Shown piece by piece: positions 6,952 to 14,469 of a stretch of 30,416 nt of DNA (position 1 is the stretch's first letter; each line of letters begins with the position of its first letter). The notes beneath the pieces were generated by a model. That model did no database searches and was not told where the DNA came from. It worked only from the letters and a program-made list of their open reading frames with translations. This DNA is from an uncultured Desulfobacterales bacterium (GTDB taxonomy: Bacteria; Desulfobacterota; Desulfobacteria; Desulfobacterales; JAFDCJ01), in assembly GCA_945787595.1 (NCBI GenBank), contig CALZJV010000169.1:1-30416 (forward strand), given 5' to 3'. A program made the translations under genes and the position numbers.

Positions 6952-8419
6952 TTGGCCAACGTTCACGATTTCAAAAAAATTGATGAATACCTCTATGAGG
7001 TCCCGGCTTCTTTTCGTGAAGATATGCGGGTACCGAGATATGCGGGTACCGGCTCGATTTTATGCGGATGCAATCCTATTGGAAGGTGTCAAAAATGACC
7101 GCAGCCTGGAACAGCTGATCAATACCGCCACACTACCGGGTGCCGTCAAATACGCCCTTGCCATGCCGGATATCCACCAGGGATACGGATTTCCAATTGG
7201 CGGCGTGGTGGCCACCCAGTTACCGGACGGCGTAATTTCACCCGGTGGTGTCGGGTATGACATCAATTGCGGTGTACGTCTACTGGGGACCCGTCTGGAA
7301 CAAGACGAGATTAGCCCCTATCTGGACATTCTGGCCACGAGCATCTACGCCAATTGTCCCAGCGGTGTCGGAAAAGGCGGCAATATCAAACTCAAGTCCG
7401 GCGAATTGGATCGGGTAATCGAATTGGGCTCGACCTGGGCCTTGAAACGCGGCTTGGCGACCGAAGCCGACCTGGAACGTACCGAAGAAAACGGATGTTT
7501 GGCGGGAGCGGATGCAGGCAAGGTCAGCCCGCGGGCCAAAGATCGCGGTAAAGGACAGGTAGGAACCCTGGGAGCCGGTAATCACTTCATTGAAATCGAT
7601 GTGGTGGACAAGGTTATCGATGAAGCCGCTGCTAGACGTATGGGGCTTTTTGAAAAGCAGATTGCGGTTCAGATTCATTGCGGCTCGCGCGGACTCGGCC
7701 ACCAGGTATGCAGTGACTATGTCAAACGTTTCCAGAAATCGATTCGTCGTTACGGTTATAACCTACCGGACAGGGAGCTGGTTTGCGCACCGCTTTCCAG
7801 TTCGGAAGGTGGGGATTATCTGGCAGCTATGAAAGGGGCGGCCAATTACGCCTTTGCAAACCGTCAGGTACTAGCCAGTCATATTCGACGCAGTTTCGAA
7901 CAGACGCTGGCGGGTAAACTAAAAAATCACCATCTATACCAGATTTACGACATCGCTCACAACATGGCAAAAGTCGAAACCCATATCGTCGACGGCAGAC
8001 AGCTTAAGCTTTGTGTTCATCGCAAAGGCGCCACCCGCGCTTTCGGCCCCGGCTCAGCGGAACTGCCCGCCGTATATCGCGATATCGGGCAGCCGGTCCT
8101 GGTGCCCGGCTCAATGGGTACTGCCAGCTGGGTGTTAGTGGGTACGCAAAACTCAATGACACAGACCTTTGGTTCGACCTGCCACGGCGCCGGTCGAAGC
8201 ATGAGTCGAAAGAAAGCCAAAAAGTCGGTACATGGAGCAGGCTTACGAGATCAGCTCGAATCACGTGGCATCCACGTGCGTGCCGGCAGCATGTCAGGTC
8301 TGGCTGAAGAAGCACCGACGGCTTACAAGGACGTCAATCGGGTCGTCGATGTCGTGCACGGCGCCGGTATCGCCAGGAAGGTGGCACGATTGACGCCGGT
8401 AGCTGTTATCAAAGGATAG
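6952..8419 (+). CDS. rtcB: RNA-splicing ligase RtcB, 5' reading frame disrupted by a 16-bp tandem duplication
   Basis: RtcB joins RNA 2',3'-cyclic-phosphate or 3'-phosphate ends to 5'-OH ends using GTP and Mn(2+), in RNA repair or tRNA splicing. Visible active-site motifs are DINCGVR (metal Cys), [37 protein letters not shown] and [10 protein letters not shown], which has the histidine that is guanylylated in the family. The natural N-terminus begins at TTG 6952, six bases after AAGGAGG, and reads [15 protein letters not shown] up to MRVP, as in long (about 480-residue) homologues. A 16-bp repeat (7020-7035 and 7036-7051) then shifts the frame by one; removing one unit joins it exactly to [16 protein letters not shown]. 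As it stands, translation of the main frame would have to start inside, for example at ATG 7040, or use frameshifting. Archease lies upstream. Confidence 0.9.
7020..7051 (+). repeat. 16-bp tandem duplication inside rtcB
   Basis: AGATATGCGGGTACCG occurs twice in direct succession. Both copies encode the MRVP segment of RtcB, one in each frame. Because 16 is not a multiple of three, the duplication alone explains the break between the N-terminal and main reading frames. Confidence 0.9.
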
Positions 8420-8495
8420 AGAGTAAAAAAGAGGCCAAGGGTCTATGCTTGTCCCGAGACTGCGCTCGTGAAAGAGTGACCCCTGCGGGTCAGCG

Positions 8496-8705
8496 AATTT
8501 AATATTGAATATTGAAGATTGAAGATTTGTGGATGTCGCTCTCCGAGGCGTAGGCGCTACAACCCCTACGAGCCGGAGGCTTCGCTCTGCCTTTTTTATG
8601 ATCTTTTTTAATAATTGATCCCGCCGGCTTCCGGCTCGTAGAGCGCCTACAGCTCGGAGAGAGGCGGACCTTAAATATTCAATCTTCAATCGACAATCTT
8701 GAATC
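8496..8705. repeat. Nested inverted repeat (GAATATTGAAGATT arms outside, GC-rich arms inside)
   Basis: Outer arms: TTGAATATTGAAGATTGAAG (8504-8523) facing TATTCAATCTTCAATC (about 8675-8690). Inner arms: CTCTCCGAGGCGTAGGCGC onward (8539-8582) facing GGCTTCCGGCTCGTAGAGCG onward (8625-8665). The loop holds CTTTTTTATGATCTTTTTT. The inner GC arms and parts of the loop recur, on the opposite strand, at 24655-24822; the loop module and a GAATATTGAA arm recur at 17806-17880. This fills most of the rtcB-usp intergenic region. Confidence 0.75.
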
Positions 8706-8734
8706 ATGGTATTTGTGATTTGCTGAAACCTTCA

Positions 8735-8760
8735 TTTTCTTACAACATGTTGTCAGAAAA
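8735..8760. promoter_or_regulatory. 26-bp near-perfect palindrome upstream of usp
   Basis: TTTTCTTACAACA faces TGTTGTCAGAAAA with a single mismatch per arm. It ends 35 bases before the usp start codon. The same core is present at 6898-6921 and, more degenerate, at 25936-25957. It could be an operator, or one end of a repeat element; GCTGAAACCTT just to its left matches phrase units that adjoin the other two copies. Confidence 0.5.
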
Positions 8761-8795
8761 AATGGACTAAGCGCCTAGAAAGGAGGAACGGTATC

Positions 8796-9713
8796 ATGAG
8801 AGTACAATTTAAAAATATTTTATGTGCCACGGATTTTTCGGATTTCTCCAATCACACGATCAGCTTTGGTGTAGCACTGGCCAAAGAATTTGAGGCCAAG
8901 CTTTTTGTCAGTCACGTGATTGACCTATCCTCGGTTGCCATCTACGGGGAGTTTCAACTGGATCCTGTTGGACAGCAAAACCGGATTATGGAAGATGCCG
9001 ACGTGCAACTCAGAGAGTTGACCGGCGACCAGCCGATCTCATGGGAACCATTGATTACCGTAGGCAAACCTGCAGATGAGATTTCCCGAGCTGTCGAAGA
9101 AAGAGACATTGATCTGGTGATCACCGCAACCCGCGGCCGTTCAGGACTCAAACGTATCATCCTCGGCTCCGTCACCGAGCGCCTGATGCGAACCCTTACT
9201 TGTCCTTTGCTGGTGGTGAACAGTCCGGAGTATAAATTTATCAGCGCCGCAGACCAGGTAATCAAGATGGAAAAAATACTGGTGGGATGCGATTTCTCAC
9301 CGGACTCCGGCCAGGCACTCAAACACGCTCTGAGTCTGGCGCAGGAATTTGAGGCCGAATTGCATTTGGCCCATGTGATTGAACCCCCGACACAACCGGG
9401 TTTGTACAAGGAGGATATATCGGCTTCGGAAGAGATACAGCAAGGTTATCGAGATCTTCTCACCCAGAAGCTTAAGGAAATGGTTCCGGTAGAAGCTCGC
9501 TATTGGTGTACCCCGCAAACAGGGCTGCTGGAAGGCCAACCTTACGAAGAGATTGTCACCTACGCTGAATCAAATGACATCGACATGATAGTGCTGGGAG
9601 TAAGGGGGCACGGATTGGTCAAAACACTGTTATTGGGATCAACCACGGACCGAGTGGTGCGCAGGTCCCCATGCCCGGTTCTATCGGTAAGCTTAAAAGT
9701 GCAAAATGAGTAG
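8796..9713 (+). CDS. Tandem-domain universal stress protein (UspA family)
   Basis: A 305-residue cytoplasmic protein with two Usp domains, roughly residues 1-145 and 150-305. Each ends with the ATP-binding signature G-x2-G-x9-G-S/T: TRGRSGLKRIILGSVTERLM and VRGHGLVKTLLLGSTTDRVV. Each begins with a strand and an Asp that contacts adenine (ILCATDFSDFS and ILVGCDFSPDS). Proteins of this type bind ATP and are induced under starvation, oxidative or energy stress; the exact target is not known from sequence. GAAAGGAGG precedes ATG 8796. It is monocistronic, followed by a likely terminator. Confidence 0.93.
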   Translation: MRVQFKNILCATDFSDFSNHTISFGVALAKEFEAKLFVSHVIDLSSVAIYGEFQLDPVGQQNRIMEDADVQLRELTGDQPISWEPLITVGKPADEISRAVEERDIDLVITATRGRSGLKRIILGSVTERLMRTLTCPLLVVNSPEYKFISAADQVIKMEKILVGCDFSPDSGQALKHALSLAQEFEAELHLAHVIEPPTQPGLYKEDISASEEIQQGYRDLLTQKLKEMVPVEARYWCTPQTGLLEGQPYEEIVTYAESNDIDMIVLGVRGHGLVKTLLLGSTTDRVVRRSPCPVLSVSLKVQNE

Positions 9714-9762
9714 CCGGCAACTGGTCGCTGGTTACCGGCCGCATAAGCGATAAGTTTTTTTT
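9713..9762 (+). terminator. Probable rho-independent terminator of usp
   Basis: GCCGGCAAC (9713-9721) pairs with GTTACCGGC (9731-9739) with one bulge. A small CGCATAAGCG hairpin and a run of eight T (9755-9762) follow. Confidence 0.6.
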
Positions 9763-9955
9763 ACTCGACGTTGGACGTTCGATACCGAGGATGTTCAAAC
9801 TGTACTAGCCATCCACCAACAGGTTTCTGGCCTTTAGTGCCGAGGCTAAAACCACTTTAAAATATGTCTGACCGGTTTTTCCGTCACGTCCGGCGACGGG
9901 TACCCCATTTTTACGGCGAATCCCGCCGAAAAAAAGAATAATATGGCAGCCTTAA

Positions 9956-10732
9956 CTATCCACTGGACAAACTACCTGCCGCTGAGGCTCGATTTTGGTT
10001 GGGAAACGGTTCTTTTTTTCTTTCTTTTAATTGCCATTCATCCAAACTTCTTATGTTCGGATTATTTCCCACCAGCTTACCGTCAGAGACTCTCATGATG
10101 CGTTGAGCATAACCGCCACAATCCGGGCTGTGTGTCACCATGACGATGGTCATCCCCTTCTGGTTTAGGCGGCTGAGTAGTTCCATTATTTCGCGGCTGG
10201 TTTTGGTATCGAGATTGCCGGTGGGTTCATCGGCCAGCAGAATCGGCGGCTCGTTAACGATGGAGCGGGCAATGGCGACACGTTCTTTTTCACCTCCTGA
10301 AATTTGATTCGGCAGGCGGTGAGCCTTATCCAGCAGGCCAACCTGCCTCAAGGCTTCTTGCGCCATCTCCCGCTTTGTCTTTTTGGCGGCCTTCACGACG
10401 GCCAACGGTAGCATGGTATTTTCGATGACCGTCAGATAGGAGACCAGATGAAAGCTTTGGAAAATAAACCCCAGAAACTCCCGTCGAAAATCCGCCCTTT
10501 GTTCCTGGCCCAGCGTATAGATGTCAATATCGTCAACAATAAACCTGCCAGCAGTCGGTGCGTTCATGGCACCCATCATTCCCAGCAAGGTGGATTTGCC
10601 GGAACCGGATTCTCCCATGATTCCGATGAACTCTCCTTCCTCGATCTGGAAACTGATGCCGGCAACCGCTGCAACCGCCGCGTCGCCACTGCCGTATTGT
10701 TTAGTCAAACCTTCAGCTTTGATATAACTCAT
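9956..10732 (-). CDS. ABC transporter ATP-binding protein, LolD/MacB type
   Basis: A 258-residue ATPase with Walker A GESGSGKST, a Q-loop in FIFQSFHLV, the signature ISGGEKERVAIARS, Walker B ILLADEPTG and the switch histidine in MVTHSPD. Together with LVSYLTVIENTMLPL this is typical of ATPases that work with FtsX/MacB-type permeases, whose cycle moves periplasmic parts (mechanotransmission) rather than pulling substrate through the membrane. The last 30 or so residues are a polar extension. The partner permease lies directly upstream on the same strand, 118 bases away, and a DUF2318 protein before that. AGAGG precedes ATG 10732. No substrate can be named from the ATPase itself. Confidence 0.92.
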   Translation of the reverse strand: MSYIKAEGLTKQYGSGDAAVAAVAGISFQIEEGEFIGIMGESGSGKSTLLGMMGAMNAPTAGRFIVDDIDIYTLGQEQRADFRREFLGFIFQSFHLVSYLTVIENTMLPLAVVKAAKKTKREMAQEALRQVGLLDKAHRLPNQISGGEKERVAIARSIVNEPPILLADEPTGNLDTKTSREIMELLSRLNQKGMTIVMVTHSPDCGGYAQRIMRVSDGKLVGNNPNIRSLDEWQLKERKKEPFPNQNRASAAGSLSSG

Positions 10733-10850
10733 TTGCTACCTCTTTCGCAGTTTTGCCGTCTGCGCCCAGCCAAATTCGAATTTTTATACTCTGTTTTTGT
10801 TTTTAGCCCGTGCATAAAACAATCGGAAACCTTCGTCCATAAAAGCACCT

Positions 10851-12008
10851 TTAAAGTGCCCGCAGGGCTTCATTCGGATCCAGTCGGGCAGCCATAAACG
10901 CTGGATACGCACTTGAGATCAGGCCAACGGCCAGCGCAATCATCACCGCGCTGGCGGCCAGCTCTAAGCTAAAGGGAACATTTCCGGAATGACTCTGATT
11001 GAACACGGCAAGGGCGGCTTTGGTCGCCCCGAACCCCAGAAAATAACCGGTGATTCCCGCAATACCGGAAACGATGGCAGCTTCCATGAAAACAATTTTC
11101 ATAATGTGGCCCTTGCGATAGCCAATGGCTCGGAAGATGCCTATTTCATCGGTACGCTCCCTGACACTGCCCATCATCGTCACCAGCACAACCAGGCTGC
11201 CGATCAAAAGAATAACGCCCGAAATTCCGTAGGAAAATTTTTTAAACTGGGCCAATGTCTCCATCCGGCTCTTGACAACCTGCTGGATAGCCATCACCTT
11301 GGCGCCGGGAAGCGCATCGGAGATTTGCTTGACCATGGCTTCGATCGGACAATCTTTGCACAGGGCGGCCACTTCGGCCATGGAAACCCGCCCGCTTTTA
11401 CCAAAAATCGATTGGGCGGTGGAAAGTTGGGCAAATATCAGCTGATCGTCTTGGGAACCCGTGACCTGAAGTATTCCTGAGACCAGCAGTTTTTTGTCGC
11501 TCACTTTCAGGCTGTTTCCGACCTCCAGATTGAGTACGCGGGCAGCTTCGGCACCTAACATGACGCCGCCATCGCCCGGCAGAGCACCCTGAACATGCCA
11601 CCACGGTTTTAGAATTCCGGTTGATTTGAAATCAACGCCGGCCATGAGCACTTTATGTGAGTTCACACTGGCGACACCGAGGACCAGCGGTCCCAAGGCA
11701 GCTATATTATTCGAATTTTTTATGGTTTGGACCCGCTCCAAATCTTTCTCACGAATTTCCTCCATCTCAAAAGACACGCCGCCGAGAGAAATACCGCCAT
11801 AGGTCAGGTTAAGATTTTCGGTCTTGGGGACGATCAGGATGTTGGCGCCGTATTTTTCAAGTTTGTGATTGATGTCATTGGTCATGGCTTCAATATAACT
11901 AATAATCCCAACCACCGTGGATACCCCAAGGACCAGCCCGGCAAGCACGAAAGCCGCCTTTCCCTTACGTCGCAATAAATTTCTGAAAACAATAATTTTC
12001 AGGTTCAT
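10851..12008 (-). CDS. FtsX-like/MacB-type ABC permease
   Basis: A 385-residue membrane protein with four predicted helices in the MacB arrangement: one near residues 18-40 (AAFVLAGLVLGVSTVVGIISYI), a large periplasmic domain (about 45-255), then three helices near 262-285, 310-333 and 347-370. The cytoplasmic coupling segment RERTDEIGIFRAIGYRKGHI and the terminal YPAFMAARLDPNEALRAL are hallmarks of the family. The periplasmic domain contains CKDC, an unusual Cys pair that could bind metal or form a disulfide. It starts six bases after the stop of the DUF2318 gene, so the two are co-transcribed; the ATPase follows. Related systems export or extract lipoproteins, or move metal-related factors; which applies here is unknown. 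Confidence 0.9.
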   Translation of the reverse strand: MNLKIIVFRNLLRRKGKAAFVLAGLVLGVSTVVGIISYIEAMTNDINHKLEKYGANILIVPKTENLNLTYGGISLGGVSFEMEEIREKDLERVQTIKNSNNIAALGPLVLGVASVNSHKVLMAGVDFKSTGILKPWWHVQGALPGDGGVMLGAEAARVLNLEVGNSLKVSDKKLLVSGILQVTGSQDDQLIFAQLSTAQSIFGKSGRVSMAEVAALCKDCPIEAMVKQISDALPGAKVMAIQQVVKSRMETLAQFKKFSYGISGVILLIGSLVVLVTMMGSVRERTDEIGIFRAIGYRKGHIMKIVFMEAAIVSGIAGITGYFLGFGATKAALAVFNQSHSGNVPFSLELAASAVMIALAVGLISSAYPAFMAARLDPNEALRAL

Positions 12009-12014
12009 ATTGAG

Positions 12015-12575
12015 TTATACCTTTCCTTCAAAGTTAAAATATTGCCTGCCGTCGAGGATATCCTTTACCTGGATAACCAATTTACCATTTTCCAAATTCC
12101 TGTTTAAAGGCGCCGGATTACAACCGCCTTTGACCTCGTTTACCAGAACGGACGCAAACCGGCGTCCGCAGTTGCGGCAAACCATGTTATCGCCCTCCTG
12201 GTAATAACCCTTGCCGGCCGGCCAGCAAACATCACAGGCATCAAATGCGGCCCTGATGATGCCGTCCGAACTTTTGAGAATGAAATAGCGGATGGTATGC
12301 TTACCGTCCTTATGCTCAAAATGACGTGCTTTGCCGTCCGCGAACAGACTGGCAGGGAAGGAGACTGATGTGTTGCCGGCAGCCGCCGGAGCGGATGCAA
12401 TCGCCGACGGGCTTACGCTGCTTTGATTTAAGTAGACAACAGCCGCACCGGCAATAAGGATCGCACATATGATACCGACAAAAAGCGGCATTCGACTTCT
12501 TTTCTCGGTTCCAAGAACGACGGCTTTTTTGGCTGCAATTTTTTCCTGGTTACTTTTCTTACTTTTTTTAGACAT
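12015..12575 (-). CDS. Membrane-anchored DUF2318-domain protein
   Basis: 186 residues: a Lys-rich cytoplasmic start, one membrane helix near residues 30-47 (MPLFVGIICAILIAGAAVVYL), then an exported domain. The domain carries the DUF2318 pattern FKSS-like ILKSSDGIIRAAFDACDVCWPAGKGY, NMVCRNCGRRF and GGCNP, which gives CxxC, CxxC and a further Cys, as expected for a metal site. DUF2318 proteins are often found beside iron or copper transport genes, but a reaction has not been assigned. The start is placed at ATG 12575 because AAAGGA lies nine bases upstream; a TTG at 12593 lacks a site. First gene of the three-gene set DUF2318, FtsX-like permease, ATPase. Confidence 0.85.
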   Translation of the reverse strand: MSKKSKKSNQEKIAAKKAVVLGTEKRSRMPLFVGIICAILIAGAAVVYLNQSSVSPSAIASAPAAAGNTSVSFPASLFADGKARHFEHKDGKHTIRYFILKSSDGIIRAAFDACDVCWPAGKGYYQEGDNMVCRNCGRRFASVLVNEVKGGCNPAPLNRNLENGKLVIQVKDILDGRQYFNFEGKV

Positions 12576-12904
12576 AACAACAATTCCTTTCAAGTTGGTA
12601 TCAGTTCAGCTTTCTGGACACCGGGTCGCGATAATCAGCAATAACAAAGGTTTCTTTCGTGTCTGGGTGTCTCTGTAGCAATTTTTACAGTTTGTCCTGG
12701 TCAGGAAAGATGGATCCATTTCGTTCGTATCAGAATGTGGCTATTGCGCCGATTTGCTTCAGCAGCACATGCCGCTATTTGAATGCCGCCATGCAGGCTT
12801 TTACATTCAGTCGGACAATAGAATCGGCTGTCGGCAACATCGGTTGATAAGATGGATGACACATCATGGATAGGCTGCCGACAAAATCCGGCAGCGGGCG
12901 AGCA
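12576..12904. other. Intergenic region of 329 bases, no gene called
   Basis: It lies between two minus-strand genes. It contains TGTCGGCA (about 12830-12837) facing TGCCGACA (about 12872-12879), a perfect eight-base arm pair spaced by some 34 bases. A 62-codon plus-strand frame at 12659-12847 shows no family resemblance and no binding site and is not called. Confidence 0.4.
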
Positions 12905-13339
12905 TCAAATGAGAAAGGATACGTTTTGAAGATAGATGGGTGCAGACTGGAATTCCCCCTGCACAATTAGATAAGAGGCGTCGCTTCTAGGATTGGAGCA
13001 GTCGCTGAAGGAATCGGCTAGTATATCCACCGGACCGTCAGAATACGTCAGATTACCGCCGACTGAGCCCGGGATAAACTCCGGCAGCCCAGAAGATTGG
13101 CCGGCTTCTAAATCACAGGGGATCATGGGATCCCCGCTGCAGAAACCTGCTGATAATGGTATCGGCTTTCCTTTGGAATGATGCATGTCCATCGGGCTGC
13201 TGGGAGAACAGCATTTTTTACCGCAACCTGACTCCGCGAATGCGCCGGCGGCAAACAAACTGGCACCCAATATCAGGGTCAACGCAAGGCAGAATCCTTT
13301 CAACATCAGCAATCTAATTCCGGCGGCTTTCTTATTCAT
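12905..13339 (-). CDS. Exported Cys/Met/His-rich protein of unknown function
   Basis: 144 residues that I do not assign to a family. A signal peptide is clear: KK then the hydrophobic run LALTLILGASLFAAGAFA, with a likely signal peptidase I site after AFA. The mature protein opens with SGCGKKCCSPSSPMDMHHSKGK and later has FCSGDPMIPC and DCSNP, giving Cys, Met and His clusters suited to soft-metal binding such as copper. The C-terminus looks beta-stranded. It is upstream of, and on the same strand as, the DUF2318/ABC set, separated by 329 bases, so it may be a separate unit with a related job. Its promoter resembles that of the copper chaperone gene at 27282. Copper binding is inference. Confidence 0.7.
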   Translation of the reverse strand: MNKKAAGIRLLMLKGFCLALTLILGASLFAAGAFAESGCGKKCCSPSSPMDMHHSKGKPIPLSAGFCSGDPMIPCDLEAGQSSGLPEFIPGSVGGNLTYSDGPVDILADSFSDCSNPRSDASYLIVQGEFQSAPIYLQNVSFLI

Positions 13340-13658
13340 AGTGTTTTAGTATACATAATATCAATTTAGCATGTCAATAGAAATGATCGGAAATTTTAGT
13401 TTATTCCGGTAGAGGATTTAGGCCGAAAATTTATCGTAATTACAGATAAACCCTACAGGAAGGGATTTCGAATGGCTCTTTACAAGGCTTCGGATCGTAT
13501 ATATATTTACGATGAAATCGGATAAAGGGGAACCAATTCAGGCAGTCTGGACTGAGAGAGGAGTGACAGCGCGATCGGTCGCGAGCGCCTATTGACGGGG
13601 TCGGCAGCAAAGACAAAAACAGCATTAAATAAAATGAATAAAGAAGAAAGGATCAAAA
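13340..13658. other. Divergent intergenic region of 319 bases
   Basis: It separates the Cys-rich exported protein (minus) from the ferritin-like gene (plus). Apart from the minus-strand promoter near 13348-13377 and A+T-rich sequence near 13400-13510, nothing is recognised. The 61-codon minus-strand frame at 13440-13625 is not considered real. Confidence 0.4.
13348..13377 (-). promoter_or_regulatory. Putative sigma-70 promoter of the Cys-rich exported protein
   Basis: On the minus strand TTGACA (13377-13372) and TATACT (13353-13348) are separated by 18 bases, and the -10 ends nine bases before the start codon, so the transcript leader would be nearly absent. The -35 and next three bases, TTGACATGC, are the same as upstream of the copper chaperone. 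Confidence 0.5.
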
Positions 13659-14138
13659 ATGAGTTACGATTTCAATGCGGATGATGTACTGGCAATGGCC
13701 GAACAGCTGGAAACAAACGGAGGCAAATTTTATCGTACAGCCGCGGAGAGCACAAGTGATCCCGCCAACAAAGAATTCTTGCTGGAGCTGGCGGCAATGG
13801 AAGATCAACATGAAAAAACCTTTATAGCCATGCGAGCGGAATTGTCCGAAAAGGAAAAAGAATCCACCATTTTTGATCCTGAGGGTGAAGCCGGTATGTA
13901 CTTACGCGCGCTGGCTGACACCCGTGTCTTTTTTGAAAAAGAGATTGATGTCACCTCCATGAAAGCAATTCTCAAATCCGCCATCACAGCTGAAAAAGAC
14001 TCAATTGTTTTCTATCTAGGAATGAAAGAGGCGATTGCGGAAAGCCTCGGAAAGGGTCGCATAGATCTCATAATTAGAGAGGAAATGGGTCACATCAAGC
14101 TGCTCAGCGGGAAACTGGCAGCATTTAGAGAGTATTGA
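13659..14138 (+). CDS. Ferritin-like diiron protein (rubrerythrin-superfamily, single domain)
   Basis: A 159-residue four-helix-bundle protein. Four helices carry the expected carboxylate/histidine ligands: MAEQLETNGGKFYRTAAE, MEDQHEKTF (ExxH), ITAEKDSIVFY and REEMGHIKLL (ExxH). There is no rubredoxin domain. Members of this group are found in anaerobes and are thought to act in peroxide reduction or iron handling, but the precise substrate is unknown. AAAGGAT precedes ATG 13659 by a normal distance. It stands alone, facing the Crp/Fnr regulator gene, and belongs by theme with the oxygen-defence genes further on. Confidence 0.85.
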   Translation: MSYDFNADDVLAMAEQLETNGGKFYRTAAESTSDPANKEFLLELAAMEDQHEKTFIAMRAELSEKEKESTIFDPEGEAGMYLRALADTRVFFEKEIDVTSMKAILKSAITAEKDSIVFYLGMKEAIAESLGKGRIDLIIREEMGHIKLLSGKLAAFREY

Positions 14139-14469
14139 TATACTTCAGAAAATTTGCCTCTTCTGATAACAAACTGCAGCAAGCTGGGGGCTTCGCCCAA
14201 TTGGAATGATGGAATGCTGGAACAGTGGAATAATGGGCTCTGGAATAATGCAGTGTTGGGTTGATGGTAAAATTTGTGTTGGCGAAAAAGTAAAGAAGCC
14301 TGGCCCAGAGGACCAGGTTTCCAATGTTAGAATAAAAAATGGATATTTACCTTTAAAACTAACATTCCAGTATTCCAGTATTCCACTATTCCATGATCGG
14401 GGGATAGAACGCAGGCCTCAAAATATACCCCATATTTTCATTAAGTTGTAGAAATTCCGAGACGTAAAA
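14139..14469. other. Convergent intergenic region with an inverted phrase repeat
   Basis: The stretch lies between two convergent genes. Left arm 14201-14235 consists of TGGAATGATGGAATGCTGG-type units and the right arm 14360-14397 of their complement (CATTCCAGTATTCCAGTATT). Together they could form a hairpin of about 30 pairs with a loop of some 125 bases. The 81-codon frame that runs across it is repeat-derived and not called. Confidence 0.65.

Noticed and set aside
7020..7051. Programmed ribosomal frameshifting in rtcB
   Set aside because: The break is fully explained by an exact 16-bp tandem duplication; no slippery heptamer or downstream pseudoknot was seen.
14206..14451. 81-codon frame between the ferritin-like gene and the Crp/Fnr gene
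   Set aside because: It is a translation of the TGGAAT phrase arms and their loop; no start signal or family features.
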